A stretch of DNA of 64,000 bases from Marinobacter nitratireducens. GTDB lineage: Bacteria > Pseudomonadota > Gammaproteobacteria > Pseudomonadales > Oleiphilaceae. Positions 47,322-56,926 of the stretch are shown one piece after another; the stretch's first letter is position 1, and each line of letters begins with the position of its first letter. The notes below the pieces were generated by a model. The model worked only from the letters and a program-made list of their open reading frames with translations, made no database searches and had not been told where the DNA came from. The DNA lies in NCBI RefSeq assembly GCF_000708045.1, contig NZ_ANIE01000002.1, positions 150,521 to 214,520 on the forward strand. The letters are read 5' to 3'. The position numbers were made by a program, and so were the translations under genes.

Positions 47322-49076
47322 ATGCCCTTGGAAAACCGCATACCGCCGTCATGCCGGATACCGTTACTGGTACTGGGCCTCATGCTGTTCCCCACGGCCA
47401 GCCTGGCGCAGCAGGTTGTGGTGAATTTAGACGGTGACTATCCGCGCCTGAAGGACAATGCCGAGGCCTTTATCGGCGATGTGGACGGCCGGTCTTCGGA
47501 TAATCTCAGGCGCTATGCACCCACGGCGGTCGGACAGGTACGCGAAGCCCTGAAAGCTCTCGGCTACTATCGTCCGAATGTAGACTGGCGCGTGGAGGAA
47601 GGTAATGATGAGGAGCTTGCCAGGCTTATCCTGGAGATAGAGCCTGGCGAGCCTGTTCGTGTGATGTCGAGAGTTGTGCAGATAAAGGGAGCCGCGGCGT
47701 CAGACCCGGAATTTACCGACGCATTGCCGGAGGCGCCCGCCAAAGGTGATGTGCTTGATCACGGTGCCTACGCGGCGCTGCGGGATACTATTCAGGCGCG
47801 CGCCCGGCGCCGCGGGTACTTCGACGGTCAGTTTACAACTCGCAGCCTGGAAGTTGATCCCGAAGCTGGCACCGCCGCCATTACTCTGGCTTTCGACAGT
47901 GGCGACCGCTATCGCCTCGGCAAAGTCACGTTTAAGGAGGGCCACTATTTCGAATCACGCCTGCTGCATCAGTTTGTGACCTTTGACCCGGGTACGCCAT
48001 ACCACGCGGATGAGATAGCACAGTTAAGCCGGGATCTGTCCAACAGCGGCTATTTTTCCGGTGTTGATATTGATGCGTCGCCGTCGAGTGCTGTTGATGG
48101 TGAAATTCCGGTCACTGTGGCTCTGGTTCAACGGGATCGTCGCTCAGTGTCGGCGGGTGTTGGCTTCTCCACCGATGTCGGACCCCGGTTCCGTGGAACC
48201 TGGCGAGAGCACTGGATCAATCCGATGGGCCATTCCCGGGGCGCGGAAACCGAATTGTCGGTGCCGCGGCAAAATCTGTCCACGTGGTATGAACTGCCGC
48301 TGGATCCTCCAATGACGGATCTGATCCGGCTGACGGCGGGTTACCAACGCGAAGATATCGAGAACGTCGAGTCCGAACTGTTTACCTTGGGTCAACAGTG
48401 GCAACACGAACTCGACAGTGGCTGGCTGCAGGTACTGTCGCTGCGTTGGGAGGGCGAGCGCTTTAATATCGGGAATGATGAGAAAGGGACCAGTAGCCTG
48501 CTGCTGCCCGGAGCAGGTTACTCCAAGATTCATGCGAATTCGGCGCTTGACCCATCCCGGGGTTATCGACTGCAATTCGACGTCACCGGGTCTCACCGGG
48601 CTGTGCTGTCGGATGTGGATATTCTGCATGTGAACGCTCTCGCAAAGGGACTGTTCACTCTTGCCGGCAAGCATCGTTTTCTGGCCCGTGGACAGTTCGG
48701 CGCTGTGGCGACCAATCGCTTTGAGGATGTCCCGCCGTCGCTTCGTTTCTTCGCGGGTGGTGACCAGAGTGTGAGGGGATATGGTTATGAAACCCTGTCT
48801 CCGGAGAACGATAACGGAGTGCCGGTCGGTGGGCGTTACCTGATGGTGGGAGCGGTTGAGTATCAGTACCAGTTTGCGGATAAGTGGCGGGTTGCCTTGT
48901 TTGCGGATCACGGTAATGCGGTCAATGATTTGTTTGACCCTCTGGCAACGGGCGCTGGTATCGGCCTTCGCTGGATAAGCCCGGTGGGCCCGCTTCGACT
49001 CGACATTGCAAAAGGGCTGAATCCGGAATTCGGTGGTGATTGGCGATTGCATTTCTCCATGGGGCCTGAACTGTGA
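47322..49076 (+). CDS. tamA: Translocation and assembly module protein TamA
   Basis: The 584-residue Omp85-family protein has a signal peptide (about residues 1-29, ending SLAQQ), three POTRA domains (about 30-265), and a 16-strand barrel. The barrel has the FFAGGDQSVRGYGYETLSP motif and a C-terminal LHFSMGPEL end. Together with TamB it helps insert some outer-membrane proteins and moves phospholipid toward the outer membrane. It overlaps tamB by four bases (GTGA). Confidence 0.95.
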   Translation: MPLENRIPPSCRIPLLVLGLMLFPTASLAQQVVVNLDGDYPRLKDNAEAFIGDVDGRSSDNLRRYAPTAVGQVREALKALGYYRPNVDWRVEEGNDEELARLILEIEPGEPVRVMSRVVQIKGAAASDPEFTDALPEAPAKGDVLDHGAYAALRDTIQARARRRGYFDGQFTTRSLEVDPEAGTAAITLAFDSGDRYRLGKVTFKEGHYFESRLLHQFVTFDPGTPYHADEIAQLSRDLSNSGYFSGVDIDASPSSAVDGEIPVTVALVQRDRRSVSAGVGFSTDVGPRFRGTWREHWINPMGHSRGAETELSVPRQNLSTWYELPLDPPMTDLIRLTAGYQREDIENVESELFTLGQQWQHELDSGWLQVLSLRWEGERFNIGNDEKGTSSLLLPGAGYSKIHANSALDPSRGYRLQFDVTGSHRAVLSDVDILHVNALAKGLFTLAGKHRFLARGQFGAVATNRFEDVPPSLRFFAGGDQSVRGYGYETLSPENDNGVPVGGRYLMVGAVEYQYQFADKWRVALFADHGNAVNDLFDPLATGAGIGLRWISPVGPLRLDIAKGLNPEFGGDWRLHFSMGPEL

Positions 49077-52000
49077 GTGATACCCGGCAGGAAACACAGG
49101 CGGAGCGTGAGCCCCGGAAGAAGTCCCGTTGGTACCGGGCGTTATTCTGGCTGCTGGCGCTCGTGGTGCTGGTTCCGGTTTTGCTGGTGTCGGCCGTGTT
49201 GCTTGCCCTGCGGTCGCAAACGGGGACAGCCTGGGTACTGGAGCAGGTGCCGGGCCTGGATGTATCTCAGGGGCAGGGGTCTTTGTTTGGGGAATGGCGA
49301 GCAGAGCAGTTGCGCTGGCACGGCTATGGCGTGCGTGTTGAGGTGGTATCGCCCTACATTGACTGGTCTCCCTCGTGCCTGTTTCAGAAGAAGCTTTGTC
49401 TGGAGTCGCTGAGAGCCGATTCCCTCGCCGTCCAGACCCAACCTTCTGGTGCCCCGGAAAGCGATCAGCAGGGTATTGATCTGCCTGACCTGAACCTTCC
49501 GCTTGCGCTGCGGGTATCGAGTGTCGAACTCGGCGAACTGGTGCTTAATGGAGCCGCGATCTGGGACAGCTTCAGTCTTTCGGCTCAGGGGTCCGGAGCC
49601 GATTGGCAGCTGGATCACGTGTCCTATCAACGTGACGAACTCGGAGTCACCGCGAGCGGGCGCGTTGAAACTCGGAGAGACTGGCCGGTTGAGCTCAATG
49701 TCTCGGCCAATCTACCGCCCCCCGTTGGCAATCACTGGAACATAAACCTCAATCTTGGCGGTAGCATCCGTGATTTGCGACTTTCCGGCCACAGTCAGGG
49801 CTATCTGGAAGCCACGTTTTCCGGAAAGACTTCGCCTCTGGATCCGCAGCTTCCGGCAGAGCTTCGAATTACATCGGAGAAATTTCTGGCTCATGATAGC
49901 CTGCCCGCTACGCTGGAGCTCCGGAACTGGACCGTTAATGCAAAGGGCAGTCTTGAGGCGGGATTCCGGACCCGGGGCAACGCAACCCTGCCGGGAACAG
50001 AAGGGCCCGTAGACCTCTCCATTCAAGGATTGGTTACCACCAGTTCGGCACGGGATGTGGTTCTGTCACTGATGGAACAGACCCCGGATTCTGATCCGGG
50101 CAAGATGACGCTTAATGGCAGGATCACCTGGCAGGACGGCCTGGAGGCTGGTGTTGACTTGAGCTTGAGGGCATTCCCATGGTTCACCCTGTTGCCAGAC
50201 GTGGACGCTCCGCCTGTGGTGCTGGAGAAGCTTAACGGTACCGCAAGCTGGTCTGCCGGCAACTATCACGCAAACCTGGATGCTGAGGTGTCCGGCCCCC
50301 AGGGCCCCGCGACTCTGTCGACCGTAATTGATGGTGATCTGGAGCGAACCAGGTTGACGGATCTGAGCGTCACCACGGGGGCGGGAACCATGGAAGGGCG
50401 GGGTTCCGTGGATTTCTCAGGGCCTCTGTCCTGGCAGGCAGGCCTCACGCTGGATGAGTTTAATCCCGGTTATTGGGTGCCTCTACTGGAGGCTCAGCTA
50501 AGCGGTGCTGTGGAAACCCGGGGTTCGCTGGGAGACGGCCCGGTGCCCGATATGTCCGCGGCGTGGGATCTTTCTGGTCAGTGGCGGCAAAAGCCGGCCC
50601 ATGCAGAGGGCAAACTGGATGCGTCCTCTGGCCAATGGATGCTGTCTGACCTCTCCGTGTCGGTTGGCGATAACCGGTTGGCGGGTAAGGGGACGTTCGG
50701 GGATAACCTGTCCGGGGATGTTTCCGTTGAACTGCCATCGCCCGGGGACTTGCTGGCGGGACTGTCAGGGAACATCAAAGGTAACGCAAGCATATCAGGG
50801 ACGCTGGAACAGCCATTGGGCTCCCTGAATCTGCAGGGGCAGGGGCTGGGTTGGCAGAACCGTGTCGAGGCTGGCCAACTGGAGGTAACTGCGGATCTGA
50901 AGCCGGGTTTACGCCTGGTCAGCCGTCTGCAGGCGGAGAATATTGAGGCTGGCGGGCAGCAGCTTGAGTCACTGTCTTTGGCGGTTGAGGGTACGCAGCA
51001 GCAGAATGCTTTGTCCCTGACGGCGGTCCATCAAGACGCTCTGCTGGAATTGGCGCTTGGGGGAGGATTCGGCGCTGGATGGCAGTCGTGGAACGGGCGC
51101 CTTGTTCGGGGAATGATCGATGTGCCGGCCCAGAACCAACGCTGGGATCTGGAGGCGCCGGCCAGTTTGGATTACCAGGCCGGGGGCAAGTTTTTGTTTG
51201 GGGCACATTGCTGGCGCTGGAACGAAAGCTCTGTATGCGCCGGCGATCAGACACTATTGCCGGATCCTTCGATCGCATACCGTATCAGCCATTTCCCAAC
51301 CGAGGCGCTGGCACCCTTGTTGCCGGAAACCCTGAAGTGGAAAGCCTGGATTGATGGTGATATCGAGATGGTCATGACGCCTGACGGCCCGGATGGACGC
51401 CTGCGTCTTGATGCCGGTAAAGGGGATTTCAGGGTGCTGACGGATGGAGAGTGGCAAACGCTGCAGCATGATGCACTGTCTGCGCAATTGGTTCTCAAAC
51501 CTCGGAATGCTGACCTGGGTGTTCAGTTGGCGGGGCCGGATATTGGCGAGTTGTCGATAGACCTCACGGTGGATCCGCAGTTGCCGGAAAAGAATGTGGA
51601 CGGACGGTTCCGGCTTGAAGGCTTCGATTTTTCCCTGATCGGACAATTGGCGGGCCTTCAGGAAGTGGCTGGTGATATCAGTGGAGAGGGGACCATTACC
51701 GGACCACTGATGAAGCCGGCGATTGAAGGGCAGATCGCACTCAGCGGGGGGCGGGTTGTTGACCACCGCCTGCCGATACCGATTGAGGAGGCCGTGGCTA
51801 GCATTGATCTGAACGGCTATTCCGCAGACCTCAGCGCGAGAATCCAGAGCAATGCCCGCAGCCAGACTATTCTCGATGGGACGTTCGATTGGCGCGACAA
51901 ACCGAAGGCACGCATCAGGGTTTCCGGGAATCGAGTACCTTTCAGCCTGGAGCCCTATGCCCGGGTTGAGCTTGCCCCGGATCTCATTATTGAGCTGGCG

Positions 52001-52825
52001 GATTCGGATCTTAGCGTTAGCGGTGAAGTGAAAGTTCCCCGAGGAAGCATTGAAATCAAGGGCTTACCGTCTCAGGCAGTGTCCGTGTCTGACGACGAAG
52101 TCATTGTTGGCGTGGCAAAAGAGGAGCCGACGATCCGAACGCTGAATATGGATGTCACCGTTGTTGTGGGTGAGGATCAGGTGACCTTCTCGGCGTTCGG
52201 TGTCCAGGGTGATCTCGAGGGTACGTTGCGAATTGGGAATGACCTGGAAACACGGGGGACGCTCCAGCTCGTCGATGGCCAATATGAGGCGTTTGGCCAG
52301 GAACTCGAGCTACGGCGGGCACGGCTGCTTTTTGTGGGTAATCTGACCCAGCCATACCTGGATATCGAAGCGGTGCGAACGGTCGATACGGTCGTTGCGG
52401 GTATCCGATTGAGCGGGCCGGTTCAGTCGCCTTCCAGTGAGGTGTTTTCCAACCCGGATATGCCCCAGACCGATGCATTGTCCTACGTCATACTTGGTCG
52501 GGCTCCACAGAGCCAAGGCGACGAAGGTCAGATGAGCAGGGCTGCTCTTTCACTGGGATTGACTCAAGCCAGCAAAGTGACGGGGAAGGTTGGTGAGGAG
52601 TTAGGTATCCAGAATCTGATGCTGGAGGCGGAAGGCTCTGGTGAACAGACATCGGTTGTCGCCAGTGGTTATCTGACCGATGAACTGAGCGTGCGCTATG
52701 GCGTGGGTATATTCGAACCGATTACGACGGTGGCTCTGCGCTATGATCTGGGACGGTATTTCTATCTTGAGGCAGCCAGTGGCCTGGCTGCCTCGCTGGA
52801 TATTTTCTATACCCGGGACTTCTGA
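49073..52825 (+). CDS. tamB: Translocation and assembly module protein TamB
   Basis: The 1250-residue protein starts at GTG 49073 inside the tamA end. One N-terminal helix anchors it in the inner membrane (about residues 23-46, ALFWLLALVVLVPVLLVSAV). A very long beta-taco/AsmA-like region spans the periplasm. It ends in the conserved DUF490 domain (from about 900; for example YVILGRAPQS, YEAFGQELELRRARLLFVGN, YLEAASGLAASLDIFYTRDF). It pairs with TamA as a conserved two-gene operon. Confidence 0.95.
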   Translation: MSDTRQETQAEREPRKKSRWYRALFWLLALVVLVPVLLVSAVLLALRSQTGTAWVLEQVPGLDVSQGQGSLFGEWRAEQLRWHGYGVRVEVVSPYIDWSPSCLFQKKLCLESLRADSLAVQTQPSGAPESDQQGIDLPDLNLPLALRVSSVELGELVLNGAAIWDSFSLSAQGSGADWQLDHVSYQRDELGVTASGRVETRRDWPVELNVSANLPPPVGNHWNINLNLGGSIRDLRLSGHSQGYLEATFSGKTSPLDPQLPAELRITSEKFLAHDSLPATLELRNWTVNAKGSLEAGFRTRGNATLPGTEGPVDLSIQGLVTTSSARDVVLSLMEQTPDSDPGKMTLNGRITWQDGLEAGVDLSLRAFPWFTLLPDVDAPPVVLEKLNGTASWSAGNYHANLDAEVSGPQGPATLSTVIDGDLERTRLTDLSVTTGAGTMEGRGSVDFSGPLSWQAGLTLDEFNPGYWVPLLEAQLSGAVETRGSLGDGPVPDMSAAWDLSGQWRQKPAHAEGKLDASSGQWMLSDLSVSVGDNRLAGKGTFGDNLSGDVSVELPSPGDLLAGLSGNIKGNASISGTLEQPLGSLNLQGQGLGWQNRVEAGQLEVTADLKPGLRLVSRLQAENIEAGGQQLESLSLAVEGTQQQNALSLTAVHQDALLELALGGGFGAGWQSWNGRLVRGMIDVPAQNQRWDLEAPASLDYQAGGKFLFGAHCWRWNESSVCAGDQTLLPDPSIAYRISHFPTEALAPLLPETLKWKAWIDGDIEMVMTPDGPDGRLRLDAGKGDFRVLTDGEWQTLQHDALSAQLVLKPRNADLGVQLAGPDIGELSIDLTVDPQLPEKNVDGRFRLEGFDFSLIGQLAGLQEVAGDISGEGTITGPLMKPAIEGQIALSGGRVVDHRLPIPIEEAVASIDLNGYSADLSARIQSNARSQTILDGTFDWRDKPKARIRVSGNRVPFSLEPYARVELAPDLIIELADSDLSVSGEVKVPRGSIEIKGLPSQAVSVSDDEVIVGVAKEEPTIRTLNMDVTVVVGEDQVTFSAFGVQGDLEGTLRIGNDLETRGTLQLVDGQYEAFGQELELRRARLLFVGNLTQPYLDIEAVRTVDTVVAGIRLSGPVQSPSSEVFSNPDMPQTDALSYVILGRAPQSQGDEGQMSRAALSLGLTQASKVTGKVGEELGIQNLMLEAEGSGEQTSVVASGYLTDELSVRYGVGIFEPITTVALRYDLGRYFYLEAASGLAASLDIFYTRDF

Positions 52826-52826
52826 G

Positions 52827-53510
52827 TCAGTCGAGTTCGAACGTGGCGTTGACCGTTGCGTTGATTTCGCGAACCCCGACACTGGAAACTGCATCGGTAG
52901 CCCCCTTGGACTCGGCCATCATCATCGGTCTTGGTCGGAAGCCGCCATTGACGTTGATGGAAACAACGTCACCACACGTCTGATTTAACTCATTGGCAAC
53001 GAACTCACAGCGTGAGCGAGCATCAGCGATAGCCCGTGCAAGAGCCTCTCGTTCCAGTCCGGATTCGTCCGAATGGAAAAACTGGCTACCGTTCAGGTAG
53101 TAATCCAGGCCGATGGCCTGTGCCTGTTCGAGTATCGGATTGAGAAGCGTCAGGTCGTTGATGGAGAAGGTGACGGTCTGTGAGGCCACGGCGCGTTTCT
53201 CGGGCTCGCTCTCCCGGTCTGGAGAGGGCAACGTGCGGCTGTAGAGTTGTACGTTAGCGTCTGTGTAGTCCTGAAGTTTATCCTGATAACCCTCAATGGC
53301 GGCGCGCCACTGACGCATCAGGTCATTCACTTCCTCTGTCGCTTTTTGGGGTATGGCGTCTTCTGCGCTGGCGGTAAACTGCAGTCGAGCGCTGTCCGGT
53401 TGGTACCGGACGCTACCCTCACCACTCAGAGACACCTCGCCGGCCAGGGCCATGCCAGGCAGCAGCGCGATGGGTAGCATTAGTCGCTGTAGTTTTCGGG
53501 ATCCATTCAT
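52827..53510 (-). CDS. SIMPL-domain (DUF541) periplasmic protein
   Basis: The 227-residue protein has a signal peptide (MNGSRKLQRLMLPIALLPGM, cleaving near ALA-GEVSL), then a SIMPL fold (SLSGEGSVRYQPDSARLQFT; SQTVTFSINDLTLLNPILEQ; EREALARAIADARSRCEFVA). ATG 53510 has an AGGAG site and gives the signal peptide; the longer upstream frame is unsupported. The family is linked to oxidative-stress or secreted roles; exact function unknown. It is convergent with tamB with one base between stops. Confidence 0.88.
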   Translation of the reverse strand: MNGSRKLQRLMLPIALLPGMALAGEVSLSGEGSVRYQPDSARLQFTASAEDAIPQKATEEVNDLMRQWRAAIEGYQDKLQDYTDANVQLYSRTLPSPDRESEPEKRAVASQTVTFSINDLTLLNPILEQAQAIGLDYYLNGSQFFHSDESGLEREALARAIADARSRCEFVANELNQTCGDVVSINVNGGFRPRPMMMAESKGATDAVSSVGVREINATVNATFELD

Positions 53511-53536
53511 GACAACACTCCTGTGGTTGTTTCGAA

Positions 53537-54265
53537 TCATAAATCGTCGTCCGGTTCGAGCCGTGCGAGTTTCAGTTTTCGGGCGGCACGGACGAACTGG
53601 CCAAAAATTCGTCGGTGCCCCCGGTGATAAAGCAGGTATTCTGGATGCCACTGAACGCCCATAAGCCACTGATCGTGGGTGTTCTCAATGGCTTGCACAA
53701 ACAGGTCATTGTCGACCGCGACCACCCGAAGATTGTTCCCCAGCCTCTTTATTGCCTGGCTGTGAATACGGTTAGCGCCAATGGACGCGGCCTGCATAAC
53801 CTCGCCAAGCCTGCTGTCCTGAACGACATGGACCGTTTGAAGCGGGAGCAGAAGAGGGCGGTGTCGGGTGTGGTTTCGGAGCGGTGTCACGTTCTGGCAA
53901 AGAGTGCCCCCGTGAAACACATTAATGAACTGGGCGCCCCGGCAGATCCCCAGCACCGGCAGGCCGATCTGCTCAGCATGCTCTAACAAGCGGCGGTCAG
54001 TTGCGTCCCTGGCTACGTCGTACCGGGCGGTTACCTGAGGTTGTTGCCCGTAGTGCTCCGGATGAACGTGGGTTCCGCCGGATAACACCAGGCCATCGAG
54101 TAGCGAAACGTCGGTGTGGGATCCCGGACGAATGTAATGTGTGCGGGCACCATGCATCCTGAGACCAAGCGCGATCAGGCGCAGTGCCGTGCTCTTTCGG
54201 GCGGGACCACTGATTCCAATCGTCAGGCCCGGCTGTTCCACTTCTTCTTCTCTGATATCAGACAT
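53537..54265 (-). CDS. Peptidase C26 / class I glutamine amidotransferase-like hydrolase
   Basis: The 242-residue protein is of the PuuD-like gamma-glutamyl hydrolase family. The nucleophile Cys lies in LPVLGICRGAQFINVFHGGT, the His-Glu pair in MGVQWHPEYLLYHR, and DGLVLSGGTHVHPEHYG is the usual early motif. ATG 54265 is used; its start overlaps the end of the upstream amidoligase gene by eight bases, so the two are co-translated. Pairing with an amidoligase suggests that it removes a gamma-glutamyl or isopeptide-linked group, possibly reversing the ligase (inference). Confidence 0.88.
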   Translation of the reverse strand: MSDIREEEVEQPGLTIGISGPARKSTALRLIALGLRMHGARTHYIRPGSHTDVSLLDGLVLSGGTHVHPEHYGQQPQVTARYDVARDATDRRLLEHAEQIGLPVLGICRGAQFINVFHGGTLCQNVTPLRNHTRHRPLLLPLQTVHVVQDSRLGEVMQAASIGANRIHSQAIKRLGNNLRVVAVDNDLFVQAIENTHDQWLMGVQWHPEYLLYHRGHRRIFGQFVRAARKLKLARLEPDDDL

Positions 54266-55259
54266 AACCTTTTCGGATGAGCCAGTTTCCGCAGGTGTCT
54301 TCCCAGCTGTGGGTGAGGTTGTGCAGGTTGAACTTTCGGGCTTCCCGATACAGTGCGCGAAGCTCGGCCAGGTCGGCGGCATTTGTCGCCAATTGCTCGA
54401 GAATGACCCAGTCGTTCCAGACCGTGGAAAAATGCCATTCCGGATTATCGATATCACAGTCAGGCAATCGGTAATGCAGGGTCGGCCGACTCTTTATGCG
54501 AGGGTCCTGGACGTACTGGTCCAGCAATGATTTGTCCAGGTGAGAGAACAATGGGAGCAGATCAAGGGCCCGGTTGCGGGTCGGGTTGAACTCCAGGTAG
54601 TCGTGCATCAGTTGCTTAAGATCCGGCTCATAGCTGTCTTCCATTAGCCGGTCCGTATAGCGATTGCTCCATGGCTCGATATAGGTCGTGAACTTGCGGC
54701 TGATATCGAGCTGATGGCGTGCCTTGAGCCAGTCATAGAGGGCGGCAAATGCCTGCAGGTAACGCACGATCGTGCCGGGCTGGAGGTCCGGGAGTTCCGG
54801 ATTCAGCTGCAGGCCAAAGGCATAATAGATGGCTTCCCTGCTGCCAAGCGCTCCGGCGGAGCGCAATTCGTCTACGAGGTGCTCGATGTGTTCAAGCTCT
54901 TCGAACAGCACCGGTGGGCTCACTATCTCCAGTGGCACAATGAGCTCTGCCGCAGCATCAATCATTTCCATCGCATGGCCGCTCAGCTCCCTGATGGAAT
55001 CGGGGAGCCGGTCATCGCTGAGATCCAGTTCTTTTATGGGGGCGGAGTCCAGCTCAATGGTAAACGTACCTAGCCTCGTATCCATTTCGGTGACGTAGCG
55101 GGAGGGGGTTCTGGGTTGTCCTTTGAGCAGCTGGCCGACAAGCTCAACCAGGGCTTTGTAACCCAGCCCTGACAGCTCTATCTCGATACCAACACGGCGT
55201 TGCTGTCCCTGCTCTGTATTCAGGATGTCTGGCAAGCGACAAGTCTTGGCGTCCTTCAT
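54258..55259 (-). CDS. Putative amidoligase (glutamine-synthetase-fold ATP-dependent ligase family)
   Basis: The 333-residue protein resembles the Amidoligase_2 group. The N-terminal RRVGIEIELSGLGYKALVEL strand-helix is the family start, and the FTIELDSAPIKELDL and FGLQLNPELPDL segments carry acidic/Asn residues expected to bind ATP and metal. The C-terminal part is rich in Trp and His (NPEWHFSTVWNDWV). Such enzymes form amide or isopeptide bonds and are often paired with a peptidase, as here. The substrate is unknown; peptide tagging, cell-wall modification and small-molecule synthesis are all possible. No signal peptide. Confidence 0.8.
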   Translation of the reverse strand: MKDAKTCRLPDILNTEQGQQRRVGIEIELSGLGYKALVELVGQLLKGQPRTPSRYVTEMDTRLGTFTIELDSAPIKELDLSDDRLPDSIRELSGHAMEMIDAAAELIVPLEIVSPPVLFEELEHIEHLVDELRSAGALGSREAIYYAFGLQLNPELPDLQPGTIVRYLQAFAALYDWLKARHQLDISRKFTTYIEPWSNRYTDRLMEDSYEPDLKQLMHDYLEFNPTRNRALDLLPLFSHLDKSLLDQYVQDPRIKSRPTLHYRLPDCDIDNPEWHFSTVWNDWVILEQLATNAADLAELRALYREARKFNLHNLTHSWEDTCGNWLIRKGYV

Positions 55260-55352
55260 GGTCCTCCCCTGGAATACGGCTCAAGATTTTCACCATATCA
55301 CACCGGGTTAGGAATACCCGTTACACCCAGGTAAAGAAAAAGCGCATCGGGC

Positions 55353-55381
55353 TTTACACTGGATAAAACACTGTATATAGT
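55353..55381 (+). promoter_or_regulatory. lexA promoter (-35 TTTACA, -10 TATAGT)
   Basis: TTTACA (55353-55358), a 17-base spacer and TATAGT (55376-55381) form a good sigma-70 promoter 38 bases before the lexA start. Confidence 0.8.
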
Positions 55382-55405
55382 CAATCTTACTGTATATAAA
55401 AACAG
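55371..55405 (+). promoter_or_regulatory. LexA binding sites (SOS boxes) of the lexA-sulA operon
   Basis: A full SOS box CTGTATATAAAAACAG lies at 55390-55405. A second, half-conserved site CTGTATATAGTCAATC at 55371-55386 overlaps the -10 box. LexA bound here would block its own promoter, as in other gammaproteobacteria. No separate SOS box is seen before sulA, so sulA is probably expressed from this promoter. Confidence 0.88.
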
Positions 55406-55418
55406 GTGGAGAGGCTCA

Positions 55419-56030
55419 ATGAAGCTGACAGCCAGGCAAACACAGGTGCTGGATATTATCCGGCGTTATTTGGATGAAACAGGGTACCCTCCGACTCGAG
55501 CGGAAATTGCCTCGGAACTGGGCTTCCGCTCTGCAAACGCGGCGGAGGAGCACCTGAGAGCGTTGGCCCGTAAAGGCGCAATCGAGATGGTTCCTGGTGC
55601 CAGTCGTGGTATTCGGTTGCCTGAAGCCGAGGAAGACCTCGGGTTACCGGTGATTGGGCAGGTTGCTGCGGGTAGCCCGATTCTTGCGCAAGAACATATC
55701 GAGGATCACGTGACGCTTCAGCCCGAGTTCTTCTCCCCATCAGCGGATTATCTGCTCCGTGTTCGGGGCATGAGTATGAAAGATATCGGCATTCTTGATG
55801 GCGATCTGCTTGCTGTGCACCGGACTCAGGATGTTCACAACGGCCAGGTTGTTGTTGCCCGGGTTGGCGAGGATGAAGTGACGGTCAAGCGATTCCGGAA
55901 GGAAGGTTCGAAGGTGTTCCTGATTGCCGAGAATGAAGAGTTTGCACCGATTGAGGTGGATCTGTCCGAGGAGCAGCTCTTTATCGAGGGTCTGGGTGTC
56001 GGTGTTATCCGGCGTTCTGATCTGCACTAA
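55419..56030 (+). CDS. lexA: SOS repressor LexA
   Basis: The 203-residue protein has an N-terminal winged helix ([20 protein letters not shown] and [20 protein letters not shown]). The self-cleavage site Ala84-Gly85 lies in [10 protein letters not shown], with catalytic Ser119 (RGMSMKDIG) and Lys157 ([11 protein letters not shown]). It represses SOS genes until RecA filaments stimulate cleavage. It is autoregulated through the boxes at 55371-55405 and is followed by sulA 39 bases later. Confidence 0.97.
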   Translation: MKLTARQTQVLDIIRRYLDETGYPPTRAEIASELGFRSANAAEEHLRALARKGAIEMVPGASRGIRLPEAEEDLGLPVIGQVAAGSPILAQEHIEDHVTLQPEFFSPSADYLLRVRGMSMKDIGILDGDLLAVHRTQDVHNGQVVVARVGEDEVTVKRFRKEGSKVFLIAENEEFAPIEVDLSEEQLFIEGLGVGVIRRSDLH

Positions 56031-56069
56031 TCGCATCGGGAACTGTGGAAACTGGAAGGCAGGTGAATC

Positions 56070-56555
56070 ATGGAACAACTCAGCTTCAATCAGAATCTGG
56101 CGTACCAGCAGGGTGTGATGGCTCATCAGGCTCCCGCTGCTACGGATCGTCGCACGGTGCTTCGGGCCCGGCGTAAACCGGTTGTTGCCGATGCGCCAAT
56201 CACCGGTAATGTTACTGAGATCATCTTGCCGCAGGGCCAGGTTGAGAACTTCCAGTTGTTGCTACCAATGCTGACACAGCTCAATCAGGAAAAGCGCTGG
56301 CTGGCATGGATTGATCCGCCGCAGGAACTGGTTAGCAAGTGGCAGAAAATGCACGGTATTGTGGCTGGTGAGTTGCTGGTGCTTCGCTCTACCCCAGAGT
56401 TTCCCGCGCAGGAGTTGGCTGAGAGAGCGTTGGGTGCGGGCACCTGCCATGCTGTCGTGATGTGGACGAGTAAGCTTGGGCGATCAGCGTTTGAAGCTCT
56501 GCAGAAGGCGTCCGCAAAAGGGAACAGTCACGGCGTGGTGCTCAGGCAGCGGTAG
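56070..56555 (+). CDS. sulA: SOS cell-division inhibitor SulA
   Basis: The 161-residue protein matches Pseudomonas-type SulA: ITGNVTEIILPQGQVENFQL, then LPMLTQLNQEKRWLAWIDPP, LVLRSTPEFPAQELAERALG and TCHAVVMWTSKLGRSAFEAL. SulA blocks FtsZ polymerisation during SOS. Its place right after lexA matches Pseudomonas. The N-terminal 40 residues are probably disordered. Confidence 0.92.
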   Translation: MEQLSFNQNLAYQQGVMAHQAPAATDRRTVLRARRKPVVADAPITGNVTEIILPQGQVENFQLLLPMLTQLNQEKRWLAWIDPPQELVSKWQKMHGIVAGELLVLRSTPEFPAQELAERALGAGTCHAVVMWTSKLGRSAFEALQKASAKGNSHGVVLRQR

Positions 56556-56566
56556 TGAGGAGATTC

Positions 56567-56585
56567 GCGCCGCGTTCTGCGGCGC
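56567..56585. terminator. GC-rich hairpin after sulA
   Basis: A 7-bp stem GCGCCGC/GCGGCGC with a 5-base loop lies 12 bases after the sulA stop. It lacks a T-run, so termination is uncertain. Confidence 0.35.
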
Positions 56586-56616
56586 AACCCATGAAGAAGG
56601 GTAAGGGCACGGAGTA

Positions 56617-56877
56617 TCAGTGCAGGGTGTAGCTGGGTTGAACCTCTGTCTTTTCCGTGTCGTCCTCTTCCCAGTCAATGTCGTGTGCAACGTTGCCAAC
56701 GGCTTCGATACCGGCAGCAATCATAGCTTTTGCCACGTTCATGTCCCGGTCTTCCATCATTTCACGGGCTTCATCCGAAAAAGAAATTCTGACCAGTGGT
56801 GCGGTGTCGTCATCAACGCGGCGCAACGCGTAATCCCCGTTGCTGAGTTGCACGATTTCGAAAAACGATGGTGACAT
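56617..56877 (-). CDS. Small conserved hypothetical protein
   Basis: The 86-residue acidic protein (MSPSFFEIVQLSNGDYALRR, then SDEAREMMEDRDMNVAKAMI) has no signal peptide or membrane segment. Its position between lexA-sulA and the DUF6586 gene matches the neighbourhood in Pseudomonas relatives. Function unknown. It follows the DUF6586 gene on the same strand by 49 bases and may share its promoter. Confidence 0.75.
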   Translation of the reverse strand: MSPSFFEIVQLSNGDYALRRVDDDTAPLVRISFSDEAREMMEDRDMNVAKAMIAAGIEAVGNVAHDIDWEEDDTEKTEVQPSYTLH

Positions 56878-56926
56878 TCAATAAACCTTTCAGTTGTTGA
56901 GATCTGGCGCTTCAGCGTTGTGGTGC

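Noticed and set aside
56030..56070. Separate SOS box before sulA
   Set aside because: The 39-base spacer has no CTGT-N8-ACAG pattern; sulA is more likely read from the lexA promoter.
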